Assembly: GCA_021780415.1 (NCBI GenBank)
Contig: JAJXYW010000283.1
Location: forward strand, 1 to 34,995
Direction: 5' to 3'
DNA length: 34,995 nt
DNA from: Acidobacteriota bacterium
GTDB taxonomy: Bacteria; Acidobacteriota; Terriglobia; Terriglobales; Acidobacteriaceae
The notes beneath the pieces were generated by a model, which saw only the letters and a list, made by a program, of their open reading frames with translations, was not told where the DNA came from and ran no database searches. Made by a program: the position numbers and the translations under genes. This document shows, in pieces, positions 16,425-24,300 of the stretch. Position 1 is the first letter of the stretch. Each line of letters opens with the position of its first letter.

Positions 16425-17330
16425 ATGGAACTGGGATTGATTGGACTGGGAAAGATGGGTGGCAACATGGCGGAGCGTCTGCGCCATGGCGGCCACAAGA
16501 TTGTGGGATTCGATTTTTCTACCGAGGCCGTGCAGCGACTGAATGATACGGGTGCTGTGGGCGTGAACTCGCTCGAGGACCTGGTGAAGAATCTGCAGGC
16601 GCCGCGGGCGATATGGATCATGGTGCCGGCGGGCGATCCTGTGGATCAGACGATCGCGAAGCTGAAGCCGCTGCTGGCAAAGGGCGATATTCTGATCGAC
16701 GGCGGGAACTCAAACTACAAGGATTCGCAGCGGCGGTTTGCGCAGTTGCAGCCGGAGGGATTTAACTTTGTCGACGTGGGAACGTCGGGCGGAGTGTGGG
16801 GCATCACCGAGGGGTACTCGATGATGATTGGCGGCGATGAGGCGGTGGTGGAGAGCCTGCGGCCGATCTTCGAGACGCTGGCGCCGACGGCGGACACGGG
16901 CTGGGGACGAGTGGGTCCGACGGGCGCGGGACACTTTGTGAAGATGATCCACAACGGGATTGAGTATGGCCTGATGCAGGCGTATGCGGAGGGCTTTTCG
17001 ATCATGCACTCCAAGCATGCGCTGGACCTGGACCTGACGCAGATTGCGAATATCTGGCGGCATGGGTCGGTGGTGCGTTCGTGGCTGCTGGACCTGACGG
17101 CGGATGCGCTGAAGAAGAATCCGACGCTGGATGGGCTGGAGCCGTATGTGCCGGACTCGGGCGAGGGCCGGTGGACGGTGTTTGAGGCGATCGACCTGAA
17201 TGTGTCGGCGCCGGTGATTACGGAGTCGCTGATACGGCGGGTGCGGTCGCGTGAGGATGATAACTTTTCCGACCGCATGCTCTCGGTGATGCGGCATGAG
17301 TTCGGTGGGCACTCGATGAAGAAGACGTAG
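16425..17330 (+). CDS. gnd: 6-phosphogluconate dehydrogenase, decarboxylating, short (GndA/YqeC-like) form
   Basis: Converts 6-phosphogluconate to ribulose-5-phosphate and CO2. The 301-residue product is the short form of the family (long form about 470). It has the Rossmann motif GLIGLGKMGGNMA (residues 4-16), MVPAGDPVD, DGGNSNYKDS, DVGTSGGVWG and the catalytic GAGHFVKMIHNGIEYG with Lys and Asn. Strand 2 ends in VGFD30, and an acidic residue here favours NAD rather than NADP, so the step may yield NADH (inference). A TTG at 16377 opens the same frame earlier but lies within the promoter, so ATG 16425 is preferred. It is followed 105 bp later by zwf. Confidence 0.95.
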   Translation: MELGLIGLGKMGGNMAERLRHGGHKIVGFDFSTEAVQRLNDTGAVGVNSLEDLVKNLQAPRAIWIMVPAGDPVDQTIAKLKPLLAKGDILIDGGNSNYKDSQRRFAQLQPEGFNFVDVGTSGGVWGITEGYSMMIGGDEAVVESLRPIFETLAPTADTGWGRVGPTGAGHFVKMIHNGIEYGLMQAYAEGFSIMHSKHALDLDLTQIANIWRHGSVVRSWLLDLTADALKKNPTLDGLEPYVPDSGEGRWTVFEAIDLNVSAPVITESLIRRVRSREDDNFSDRMLSVMRHEFGGHSMKKT

Positions 17331-17335
17331 GAGCA

Positions 17336-17378
17336 GGGCTTAGGACCCGGAGGGTTGTGGCGGATGGTCGCTAAGCCC
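17336..17378 (+). promoter_or_regulatory. Inverted repeat between gnd and zwf
   Basis: GGGCTTAG (17336-17343) and CTAAGCCC (17371-17378) pair perfectly over 8 bp with a 27-base G-rich loop. It begins 6 bases after the gnd stop. No T-run follows, so it may be a processing or stabilising hairpin rather than a terminator. Confidence 0.4.
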
Positions 17379-17435
17379 GGCGGGTGGACGGAGCGTAGTA
17401 CGAACCAGCGGTAACGACAGGTCAAGGAGCAGTAG

Positions 17436-18977
17436 ATGGCGAATGAAGTGAAGCAGCCTTACGGGCAGGCGGGATTGGATCAGGGCAAGAAGAAGGAACG
17501 GGTTCCGGACCCGTGTGTCGTCGTGATCTTTGGAGCATCCGGCGATTTGACCAAGCGCAAGCTGCTGCCGGCGCTGTACCACCTGGAGCAGGAGGAGTTG
17601 CTGCCGGAGTCGTTTACCGTAGTGGGAGTGGCGCGCCGCGACATCTCGGACCACTTCGCAGCGGACATGGAAGACGGCATCCTGAGGGGTGGCGGCGTGG
17701 AGGAGGACGACCCGAAGCTGAAGAAGTTTATGGAGCGGGTGAAGTACTTCACGACGAACTTCGACGACGATGCGGGCTTCGAGAAGCTCAAGGGATTTCT
17801 GGCCGACATCGACGACACGATGGGGACCAAGGGCAACCGGCTGTTTTATCTGGCCGTGGCGCCGGAGTACTTTGCCGATATTACGGACCGGCTGGGCAAG
17901 CATGAGATGACCACGGCGAAGGTGCCGGGGCAGTGGATGCATGTGATTATCGAGAAGCCGTTCGGAACCGACCTGGAGTCGGCGCGCAAGCTGAACGACG
18001 ACATCAACCGGGTGCTGCACGAGGACCAGATCTACCGCATCGACCACTACCTGGGCAAGGAGACGGTGCAGAACATCCTGGTGTTCCGGTTCGGCAATGG
18101 AATCTTTGAGCCGATATGGAATCGGAACTACATCGACCATGTGGAGATTACAGCGGCGGAGTCGATTGGCATTGAGGGGCGCGGACCGTTCTATGAGAGT
18201 GCGGGAGCGCTGCGCGATGTGGTGCAGAACCATGTGATGGAGGTGCTGAGCTTCGTGACGATGGAGCCACCTGACAGCTTTGAATCGAGCGCGGTGCGCA
18301 TGGAGAAGCTGAAGGTGTGGAACGCGATCGATCCGATCGAGGTGGAGGACACGGTGCGCGGGCAGTATGGGCCGGGGCGCGTGGATGGCGAGAAGGTGAT
18401 CGGGTACCGCGAGGAGGACCGCGTCAATCCTGAGTCGGGCACGGAGACGTTTGTGGCGATGAAGCTGCAGATCGAGAACTGGCGCTGGGCGGGCGTTCCG
18501 ATTTATATCCGCGCGGGCAAGCGGATGGCCAAGCGCGTGACCGAGGTGACGGTGGTGTTCAAGCAGCCACCGCTACGCATGTTCAAGTCGACCGAGGCGA
18601 TGAGCCAGGTGCAGCCGAATGTGCTGAAGATGCGCATTCAACCGGATGAAGGCATCTCGCTGACGTTCGGGGCGAAGATTCCTGGACCGACAACCAACGT
18701 GATGCCGGTGGAGATGCACTTCAGCTATGCGGAGAGCTTTGGCAAGAGCTCGGCGAATGGCTACGAGCGGCTGCTGCTGGATGCGATGCTGGGCGATGGC
18801 ACGCTGTTTGCGCATCGCTCGGGTGTGGAGGCGACGTGGGCTTTGATGACGCCGATCCTTGAGGCATGGGCCAAGCGGCCACCCAACGACTTCCCGAACT
18901 ATGATGCCGGAAGCTGGGGTCCGCCTGCTGCCGATACGCTGCTGAAGCGAGACCGGCGGCGGTGGTACAAGCTGTAG
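17436..18977 (+). CDS. zwf: Glucose-6-phosphate dehydrogenase
   Basis: Oxidises glucose-6-phosphate to 6-phosphogluconolactone with reduction of NADP, the entry to the oxidative pentose phosphate pathway. The 513-residue protein has the cofactor motif GASGDLTKRK (residues 33-42), VIIEKPFGTDLESA, and the active-site RIDHYLGKE (201-209) with catalytic His and Lys. It also has IYIRAGKRMAKRVTEV and LLLDAMLGDGTLFAHRSGVEATW near the C terminus. The ATG at 17436 is preceded by AAGGAG. A strong hairpin follows the stop, before pgl. Confidence 0.98.
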   Translation: MANEVKQPYGQAGLDQGKKKERVPDPCVVVIFGASGDLTKRKLLPALYHLEQEELLPESFTVVGVARRDISDHFAADMEDGILRGGGVEEDDPKLKKFMERVKYFTTNFDDDAGFEKLKGFLADIDDTMGTKGNRLFYLAVAPEYFADITDRLGKHEMTTAKVPGQWMHVIIEKPFGTDLESARKLNDDINRVLHEDQIYRIDHYLGKETVQNILVFRFGNGIFEPIWNRNYIDHVEITAAESIGIEGRGPFYESAGALRDVVQNHVMEVLSFVTMEPPDSFESSAVRMEKLKVWNAIDPIEVEDTVRGQYGPGRVDGEKVIGYREEDRVNPESGTETFVAMKLQIENWRWAGVPIYIRAGKRMAKRVTEVTVVFKQPPLRMFKSTEAMSQVQPNVLKMRIQPDEGISLTFGAKIPGPTTNVMPVEMHFSYAESFGKSSANGYERLLLDAMLGDGTLFAHRSGVEATWALMTPILEAWAKRPPNDFPNYDAGSWGPPAADTLLKRDRRRWYKL

Positions 18978-19003
18978 AAACAGATCGTAGCGCATAGACA
19001 TGT

Positions 19004-19050
19004 AGAGCGGTTGCGGCGGGAAAAAGGCCGTCGCTGCCGCTCTTTGTGGT
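19004..19050 (+). terminator. Long hairpin with following T-rich tract after zwf
   Basis: AGAGCGG (19004-19010) pairs with CCGCTCT (19037-19043). The stem continues inward as GCGGCGG (19013-19019) with CCGTCGC (19028-19034), including one G-U, past a single T-T mismatch and a T-G pair, to a GAAAAAGG loop. TTTGTGGTT follows. This is the best intrinsic-terminator candidate in the plus-strand block; it would separate or attenuate pgl-glk from zwf. Confidence 0.6.
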
Positions 19051-19081
19051 TGGGTGTTAATTTGCAAGGCTGAGAGGGTCG

Positions 19082-19885
19082 ATGGCTCGTGCAGTGAAGG
19101 TAACGTATCAGGTTTGGCCGACGCTGGCGGAGATGGCGCTGGCATCGGCCCGGATGTTTGCGGAGTCTGTGAAGCAGGCTGTGACGAAGCGCGGGGTCGC
19201 GCGGGTGGCGATCTCGGGCGGGACCACGCCGAAGACGACGTTCACGCTGCTGGCGGCGGCGCCGTTTGCGGAGACGATTCCCTGGGACAGGCTGCAACTG
19301 TTCTGGGTGGATGAGCGCTGCGTTGCACCGGAGCATCCGGAGTCGAACTACGGCGTGTGCCGCGAGTTGCTGCTGAGCAAGGTGCCGATTCCTGCGGCGA
19401 ATGTGTTCCGCATGGAAGGCGAGCTGGAGCCGGAGGTGGCGGCGAGCCGGTATGAGAGCACGCTACGCAATGCGATGAAGCTGGAGGGCGCGGAGACGCC
19501 GGCGTTCGATCTGGTGACGCTGGGGATGGGGCCGGATGGTCACACGGCGTCGCTGTTTCCGCATACCGAGGGGCTGAATGAGATGGGCCGGCTGGTGATT
19601 GCGAACCATGTTCCGCAGAAAGACGTGTGGCGGATTTCGCTGACGTGGCCGGTCATTAATCATGCGGCGGAGGTGGTGTTCGAGGTAGAGGGGCCGTCGA
19701 AGACTGACGTGCTGGCCGAGGTGCTGACCGGGCCGCGCGATCCGGAACGGCTGCCCTCGCAACTGATACGGCCGGCCAATGGCAAGCTGCTGTTTCTGCT
19801 CGATGAGGCTTCCGCGGCAAAGCTGCCGGCGGCGCAGGCGGTGGCGGGCGATGCGGGCTATCGCGTCGGCACGCTGGAGATCTAA
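19082..19885 (+). CDS. pgl: 6-phosphogluconolactonase (DevB/SOL type)
   Basis: Hydrolyses 6-phosphogluconolactone to 6-phosphogluconate, the step between Zwf and Gnd. The 267-residue protein carries the family motifs: VAISGGTTPKTTFTLLA, FWVDERCVAPEHPESNYG, PAFDLVTLGMGPDGHTASLFPHT (active-site His and Asp region), and VWRISLTWPVINHAAEVVFEVEG. It lies 104 bp after zwf and 78 bp before glk. The gap before glk (19886-19963) contains a GTAGAGTGTAGAGTATAGAG microrepeat and no clear promoter. Confidence 0.96.
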   Translation: MARAVKVTYQVWPTLAEMALASARMFAESVKQAVTKRGVARVAISGGTTPKTTFTLLAAAPFAETIPWDRLQLFWVDERCVAPEHPESNYGVCRELLLSKVPIPAANVFRMEGELEPEVAASRYESTLRNAMKLEGAETPAFDLVTLGMGPDGHTASLFPHTEGLNEMGRLVIANHVPQKDVWRISLTWPVINHAAEVVFEVEGPSKTDVLAEVLTGPRDPERLPSQLIRPANGKLLFLLDEASAAKLPAAQAVAGDAGYRVGTLEI

Positions 19886-19963
19886 GGCAGAGTGTAGTGG
19901 GTAGAGTGTAGAGTATAGAGCGCTGTCGGGGCTCGATGCCTGGCTGAAAGATGGACGGGAACG

Positions 19964-20995
19964 ATGATTCTTGCGGGCGATGTTGGAGGAACGAAGGTTC
20001 ACCTGGCGCTGTATAGCTTTACGGGTGGGCGGCTGGGCCTGGTGCGGGAGCATAAGTTTCCGTCAGGCGATTATGCGGCGCTGGACGATGTGGTGAGGGC
20101 GTTTCTGGCGCAGGCAGAGGGGGCGAAGGAAGAGATCGTGGCGGCGTGCTTCGGGTGTCCCGGGCCGGTGCGCGATGGGCGGCTGAAGCTGACGAACCTG
20201 CCCTGGACGCTGGATGAACGCGAGCTGGAAAAGTCGGTGGGGATTGAGCACATTTTTTTGATCAACGACCTGGAGGCCAACGGGTACGGGATTCCGGAGT
20301 TGGCACCGGAGAAGGTGTTTACGCTGCATGCGGGCGATCCGAGTGCGGTGGGGCATCGGGCGCTGGTGTCGGCGGGAACGGGGCTGGGGGAGGCGCTGCT
20401 GATCTGGGATGCGAAGACGCAGCGGCACCGTCCACTGCCGTCGGAGGGCGGGCACTGCGACTTTGCGCCGCGAAACGAGCGCGAGATTGCGTTGCTGAAT
20501 TATCTGCGGCGAACGTTGAACGGGCGTGTGAGTTTTGAACGCGTCGTGTCCGGGATCGGCATCAAGAATGTGTACGCGTTTTTGCGCGACGACCAGAAGA
20601 TGGACGAGCCGGCGTGGCTGCGCGAGCGCATGGAGAATGAGGATCCGAACGCTGTGATCGGGCAGTGCGGCGAGGATGGATCGAGCGAGATTTGCTACGA
20701 GACGCTGCAGATGTTCGCGGCGGCGTTTGGAGCCGAGGCCGGCAATTTGGCGCTGAAGGTGCTGTCCGAGGGCGGGATGTATCTGGGCGGAGGAATTGCG
20801 CCGAAGATCCTGAAGACGATGGAGAATGGCGAGTTCCTGCGGGCGTTTCTGGACAAGGGAAGGCTGTCGCCGGTGCTGGAGCCGATGCCGGTGCGGGTGA
20901 TTCTGGATGAGACGTGCGCTCTGCTGGGTGCGGCGGCATTCGCGGAGGCGCGGGCGGCGGAGATCTCGGGACGCTCGGAGCGGGCTGCGTCGTAA
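19964..20995 (+). CDS. glk: Glucokinase (Glk family)
   Basis: Phosphorylates glucose with ATP to glucose-6-phosphate, the substrate of Zwf. The 343-residue protein has the N-terminal phosphate loop GDVGGTKVHLALY, PGPVRDG, LTNLPWTLDERELEK, the sugar-binding LINDLEANGYGI, SAGTGLGEALLIW and EGGHCDFAPRNEREIALL, as in the E. coli Glk group rather than the ROK group. Late in the protein, GGMYLGGGIAPKIL is the second nucleotide region. It ends the plus-strand block and is convergent with a small minus-strand gene 39 bp later; I see no clear terminator in that gap. Confidence 0.95.
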   Translation: MILAGDVGGTKVHLALYSFTGGRLGLVREHKFPSGDYAALDDVVRAFLAQAEGAKEEIVAACFGCPGPVRDGRLKLTNLPWTLDERELEKSVGIEHIFLINDLEANGYGIPELAPEKVFTLHAGDPSAVGHRALVSAGTGLGEALLIWDAKTQRHRPLPSEGGHCDFAPRNEREIALLNYLRRTLNGRVSFERVVSGIGIKNVYAFLRDDQKMDEPAWLRERMENEDPNAVIGQCGEDGSSEICYETLQMFAAAFGAEAGNLALKVLSEGGMYLGGGIAPKILKTMENGEFLRAFLDKGRLSPVLEPMPVRVILDETCALLGAAAFAEARAAEISGRSERAAS

Positions 20996-21034
20996 GATCC
21001 TGCGCGGACGAGAGGCTGGTGTGATGGCGGGCGC

Positions 21035-21382
21035 TTACATGATGCGGAAGCGTTCGCGCATGAGGCGTTGGAAGCGGGGACGCCAGATGAGGTCGTAGGC
21101 CAGCTCCTTGCCGGGGAACATGGACAGCGCCGCCGAGCGGGCGTCACCGATCATGCGCGAGGCGTCGTCGACGGTGAGGGCGTGGTCCTGCGCGATGGTC
21201 TGCAATACGAGGTTCATCATCAGCTGCATGCGGCGAATCAGGCGGGCTTCTTCCTGAGCGTCTGTGGTTGCAGCGGGTTGTGTGTCTCTTGTGGACTTGC
21301 TGGTGTAATCGGTGTGTCCATCGGTGGACGATGGGGGAGGGGTGAGATCGAGTGAGGACTTGGGGGAGTAGGGAGTAGGCAT
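21035..21382 (-). CDS. Small conserved-looking hypothetical protein
   Basis: 115 residues, no recognised domain. The first 45 or so residues are Ser/Thr/Pro/Asp-rich and probably disordered. The rest looks folded and helical: EEARLIRRMQLMMNLVLQTI, then TVDDASRMIGDARSAALSMFPG and a basic end RFQRLMRERFRIM. AGGAG lies 6 bases before the ATG on the minus strand, which supports it as a real gene. It sits between convergent glk and the 3' end of comEC. No signal peptide or membrane segment is seen. Confidence 0.75.
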   Translation of the reverse strand: MPTPYSPKSSLDLTPPPSSTDGHTDYTSKSTRDTQPAATTDAQEEARLIRRMQLMMNLVLQTIAQDHALTVDDASRMIGDARSAALSMFPGKELAYDLIWRPRFQRLMRERFRIM

Positions 21383-21424
21383 GCGCGGCTCCTGTTCTAC
21401 GCGGGAAGCGTGGGTGCGCGGGTC

Positions 21425-21460
21425 GGGAAGCAGGTCCCTCGCGGCTCTCAGGATCGCAAC
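21425..21460. repeat. Dispersed intergenic element (copy f), degenerate
   Basis: GGGAAGCAGGTCCCTCGCGG followed by CTCTCAGGATCGCAAC resembles the element at 6575-6607 and shares its GAAGCAGGTYCCTCGC core. It lies in the 110-bp gap between comEC and the small hypothetical gene, which is otherwise featureless. Confidence 0.5.
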
Positions 21461-21492
21461 TTGTCCTGGCGCGAGCGTTCCGGTCTGCCTGA

Positions 21493-24210
21493 TCAGTTAG
21501 ACGGGTTGGAGAGCGCGAAGATTCTGCCGCCGGGGGTGAGGAGAAAGGTTTCGGCGCCGAGGCGGTCGGTGCGGAAGGTGCGGACGCGCGCGGCCTCGAG
21601 GGTGCTGAGGGTGACGGGGCTGGGGTGGCCGAAGGTATTGTGCTGGCCGTCGCTGATGACGGCGTCGATGGGGGAGACGGCGGCGAGGAAGGCAGGGGTG
21701 GTGGAGGTGCGGCTGCCGTGGTGGCCGACCTTGAGGAGTGTAGCTGGCTGGACGCGGTGACTGGCCAGCATGGCCTGCTCGCTGGGGGCTTCGGCGTCTC
21801 CTTCGAGCAGGACGCTGGCGCGGTCGAAGGCGAGGCGCAGGACGAGAGAGTCGTTGTTTACGGGCGCGCCGGAGTTGGTGTAGGTGGCCTCGGGCGCGAG
21901 GACGGTGGCTTGAAGATCGGACCAGGGGAAGGTCTCGCCGGCGTGGAGGTGGCGGATGGTCATGTGCTGGGCGCGAGCCTGGGCGAGCAGGGCGTAAAAG
22001 AGCGGCGAGGTACCTGGGTTGATGCTGATCCAGAGCTCGCGGGGATGGAAGTCGCGGAGGATGGCGGGCATGCCGCCCATGTGGTCGGAGTGGGCGTGGG
22101 AGAGGACGACGACGTCGAGGCGGCGGATGCGGCGGGACCAGAGGTAGGGCGCGACGACCTCTTCGCCGACGTCCCATGTGGCGGCGGGAGCGTTTTCGCC
22201 GCGGCCGGTGGGGCCTCCGGCGTCTACCAGCATGGTTTGGCCGGTGGGGCTGGCGATGAGGATGGAGTCGCCCTGACCGACGTCGATGGCGGTGACTTCG
22301 AGCTTGCCGGGATGGAGCTGCGGCGGCGTGGGATAGAGGACGGCCAGCGGGATGAGCAGAGCAACGAGGACTCCGGCGGCGAAGAGGCGGCGGCTGGCGG
22401 AGCGCAAGGCGAAGGCGCAGAAGCCGATGCAGACGCAGGCGGCGGCAAGGGCGATGGGTGCTGGGCCGGGGGTGCGGACGTTGGCGAAGGCGAGACGCTG
22501 CACGCTGTCCACGGTGAAGCGCATGAGGTGCAGCAGAAGCGCGGTGAGGGCGGCGGGAAGCATCGCCAGCCAGGAGCTGATGAGCGAGGCCAGGAACATC
22601 ACGACGGCGACGCAGAGCAGGACGGAGAGCAGCGGGATGTCGACGAGGTTGAGCGGGAGCGCGAGCAGCGTGGCGCGGTGGAAGTAGATGGCCATGGGCA
22701 GGACCATGCAGAGTTCGGCGGTGAGGGAGATCAGGAGGGCTTCGAGAAGCCAGAGATAGAGGCGCGGGCGCCAGAGGGGAAGGTAGGCATAGCGATAGCC
22801 GAAGATATCGGCAGAAAGTTCTGTGGCCATGCGGGTGCGGATGCGGAATTGAGCGAGGCGCGGAGGGAAGGTGGCGTCGAGGCTGGGCTGGTCGAGGTGG
22901 AAGAGAGCGCGCAGGTGCGGATGGATGAGGCGGCGGGTGAGTGGGACGGCAAGGCCGGCGATGGCGATGATGACCATGAAGGTCATCTGGAAGCTGGCGT
23001 CGAAGAGGGCGCGGGGGTCGAGGATGAGGATGGCGAGTGCGGCGGCGCCAAGGGCGTTGAGCGCGGTGGTCTCGCGGTTGAGCCAGCGTGCGATGAGGTA
23101 GATGGCCGTCATGATGAGTGCGCGCTGGGCAGGAACGCCGAAGCCGGTGAGCTCTGCGTAGGCAAAGGCGACGAGGATCGTGAGCAGGACGGCGGGGCCT
23201 TCGGGAAGGCGGAGGCGGCGCAGCAGCCAGAAGAAGGCGGCTGCGAGCAGTGCCACGTGGAGGCCGGAGACGACGAAGAGGTGGAAGGTTCCGGTGCGCT
23301 CGAAGGCCAGGCGCAGGGAGTGGGTGAGGTGGGTGCGGTCGCCGAAGAGCATGGCGTTGAGCATGGAGACGTCTTCAGGGGTGAGGCGAAGGAGGGGCGG
23401 GAGCGCGTGGCTGGCGCGGGATTGGGTGAAGGCCTGGAGGCGGTTGGAGGCCCAGGCCTGCGCGGCGAAGATGCGGCAGCGGAGGGTTGGGTGGGAGGCG
23501 CGAAGGATCTGGACGCGAGAGGAGCGGGCGCTGCCGGTGGCGCCGATGCCGTCGCTGAGGAGGTAGTCGGCGTAGGACCAGGCGCCGGGATCGCGGTAGA
23601 CGTCGGGGGTGCGGAGGCGGAGCGGGACGTCGATGAGGTCGCCGCAGTGGAGAGCGAGCGGCGGGCCGCTGAGGGTGAAGCGCACGCCGCCGGCGATGGG
23701 CTGCAGGATGGAGATGTCGGGGGTGAGGACCTCGACGGACTGGAGGTCGAGGTCGATGGATTGTGTGTCGGGTGCGGTGTCGCCGGTGTCCCATGCGTCG
23801 GGCTCGAAGTCGGAGGGTGGTGTGGGGCTGTCTGGCTGCTGCGGGGGGAGCGTGCGGACGCGGATGACGGTGCCGTGAACGTCGCGGCTGAGGCCGTCGG
23901 CGAGCTGGTGGAGCGCGCGCTGTTGCGGGACGGGCGGCTGGATCTGCGCGCACCAGCAGCCGACGGCGATCCAGAGTGCAAGGGTGGGCAAGAGGGCGAG
24001 GCGGAGGGTCCTGCGCAGGCTGAAGATGGAGAGCGCGAAGAGCAGGGCGGTGGACGCGGCGAGGAGCATCGTCGGCTGCCAGCGGAGGGCGATGATGTCG
24101 CCAGCGGCGAAGCACGCGAACGCAGCGAGGAGCGGGACCCGGCGAAGCCGCAGCGGCTCGACGACAGGGGAATCTACGATCCAGGATGTGGCAGCACCAA
24201 CAGACGGCAT
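21493..24210 (-). CDS. comEC: ComEC/Rec2-family DNA uptake channel
   Basis: Inner-membrane channel that imports single-stranded DNA during natural transformation. The 905-residue protein has the family's three parts: an N-terminal DUF4131/OB-like region after the first membrane helices, the multi-spanning competence domain (about residues 280-620, with LFVVSGLHVALLAAAFFWLLRR and TAIYLIARWLNRE), and a C-terminal metallo-beta-lactamase domain. The latter has HAHSDH (705-710) and VLLEGDAE, VGHHGSRTSTTPAFL. The metal ligands look intact, so a nuclease-like role is possible. The start at 24210 lacks a clear ribosome-binding site. No comEA, comF or pilus genes are adjacent. Confidence 0.93.
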   Translation of the reverse strand: MPSVGAATSWIVDSPVVEPLRLRRVPLLAAFACFAAGDIIALRWQPTMLLAASTALLFALSIFSLRRTLRLALLPTLALWIAVGCWCAQIQPPVPQQRALHQLADGLSRDVHGTVIRVRTLPPQQPDSPTPPSDFEPDAWDTGDTAPDTQSIDLDLQSVEVLTPDISILQPIAGGVRFTLSGPPLALHCGDLIDVPLRLRTPDVYRDPGAWSYADYLLSDGIGATGSARSSRVQILRASHPTLRCRIFAAQAWASNRLQAFTQSRASHALPPLLRLTPEDVSMLNAMLFGDRTHLTHSLRLAFERTGTFHLFVVSGLHVALLAAAFFWLLRRLRLPEGPAVLLTILVAFAYAELTGFGVPAQRALIMTAIYLIARWLNRETTALNALGAAALAILILDPRALFDASFQMTFMVIIAIAGLAVPLTRRLIHPHLRALFHLDQPSLDATFPPRLAQFRIRTRMATELSADIFGYRYAYLPLWRPRLYLWLLEALLISLTAELCMVLPMAIYFHRATLLALPLNLVDIPLLSVLLCVAVVMFLASLISSWLAMLPAALTALLLHLMRFTVDSVQRLAFANVRTPGPAPIALAAACVCIGFCAFALRSASRRLFAAGVLVALLIPLAVLYPTPPQLHPGKLEVTAIDVGQGDSILIASPTGQTMLVDAGGPTGRGENAPAATWDVGEEVVAPYLWSRRIRRLDVVVLSHAHSDHMGGMPAILRDFHPRELWISINPGTSPLFYALLAQARAQHMTIRHLHAGETFPWSDLQATVLAPEATYTNSGAPVNNDSLVLRLAFDRASVLLEGDAEAPSEQAMLASHRVQPATLLKVGHHGSRTSTTPAFLAAVSPIDAVISDGQHNTFGHPSPVTLSTLEAARVRTFRTDRLGAETFLLTPGGRIFALSNPSN

Positions 24211-24300
24211 GGGAAGCGCTGGAGAACAGGAAACAGAAAGTGGGAAGCGGAAAACAGGTGGAACGGCTGAGGCTAGTTTGTCACGGTTGGGGGTTGGGAG

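Noticed and set aside
21625..24270. 881-residue plus-strand ORF opposite comEC
   Set aside because: Antisense of comEC with low-complexity Gly/Glu/Ala composition and no recognisable motif.
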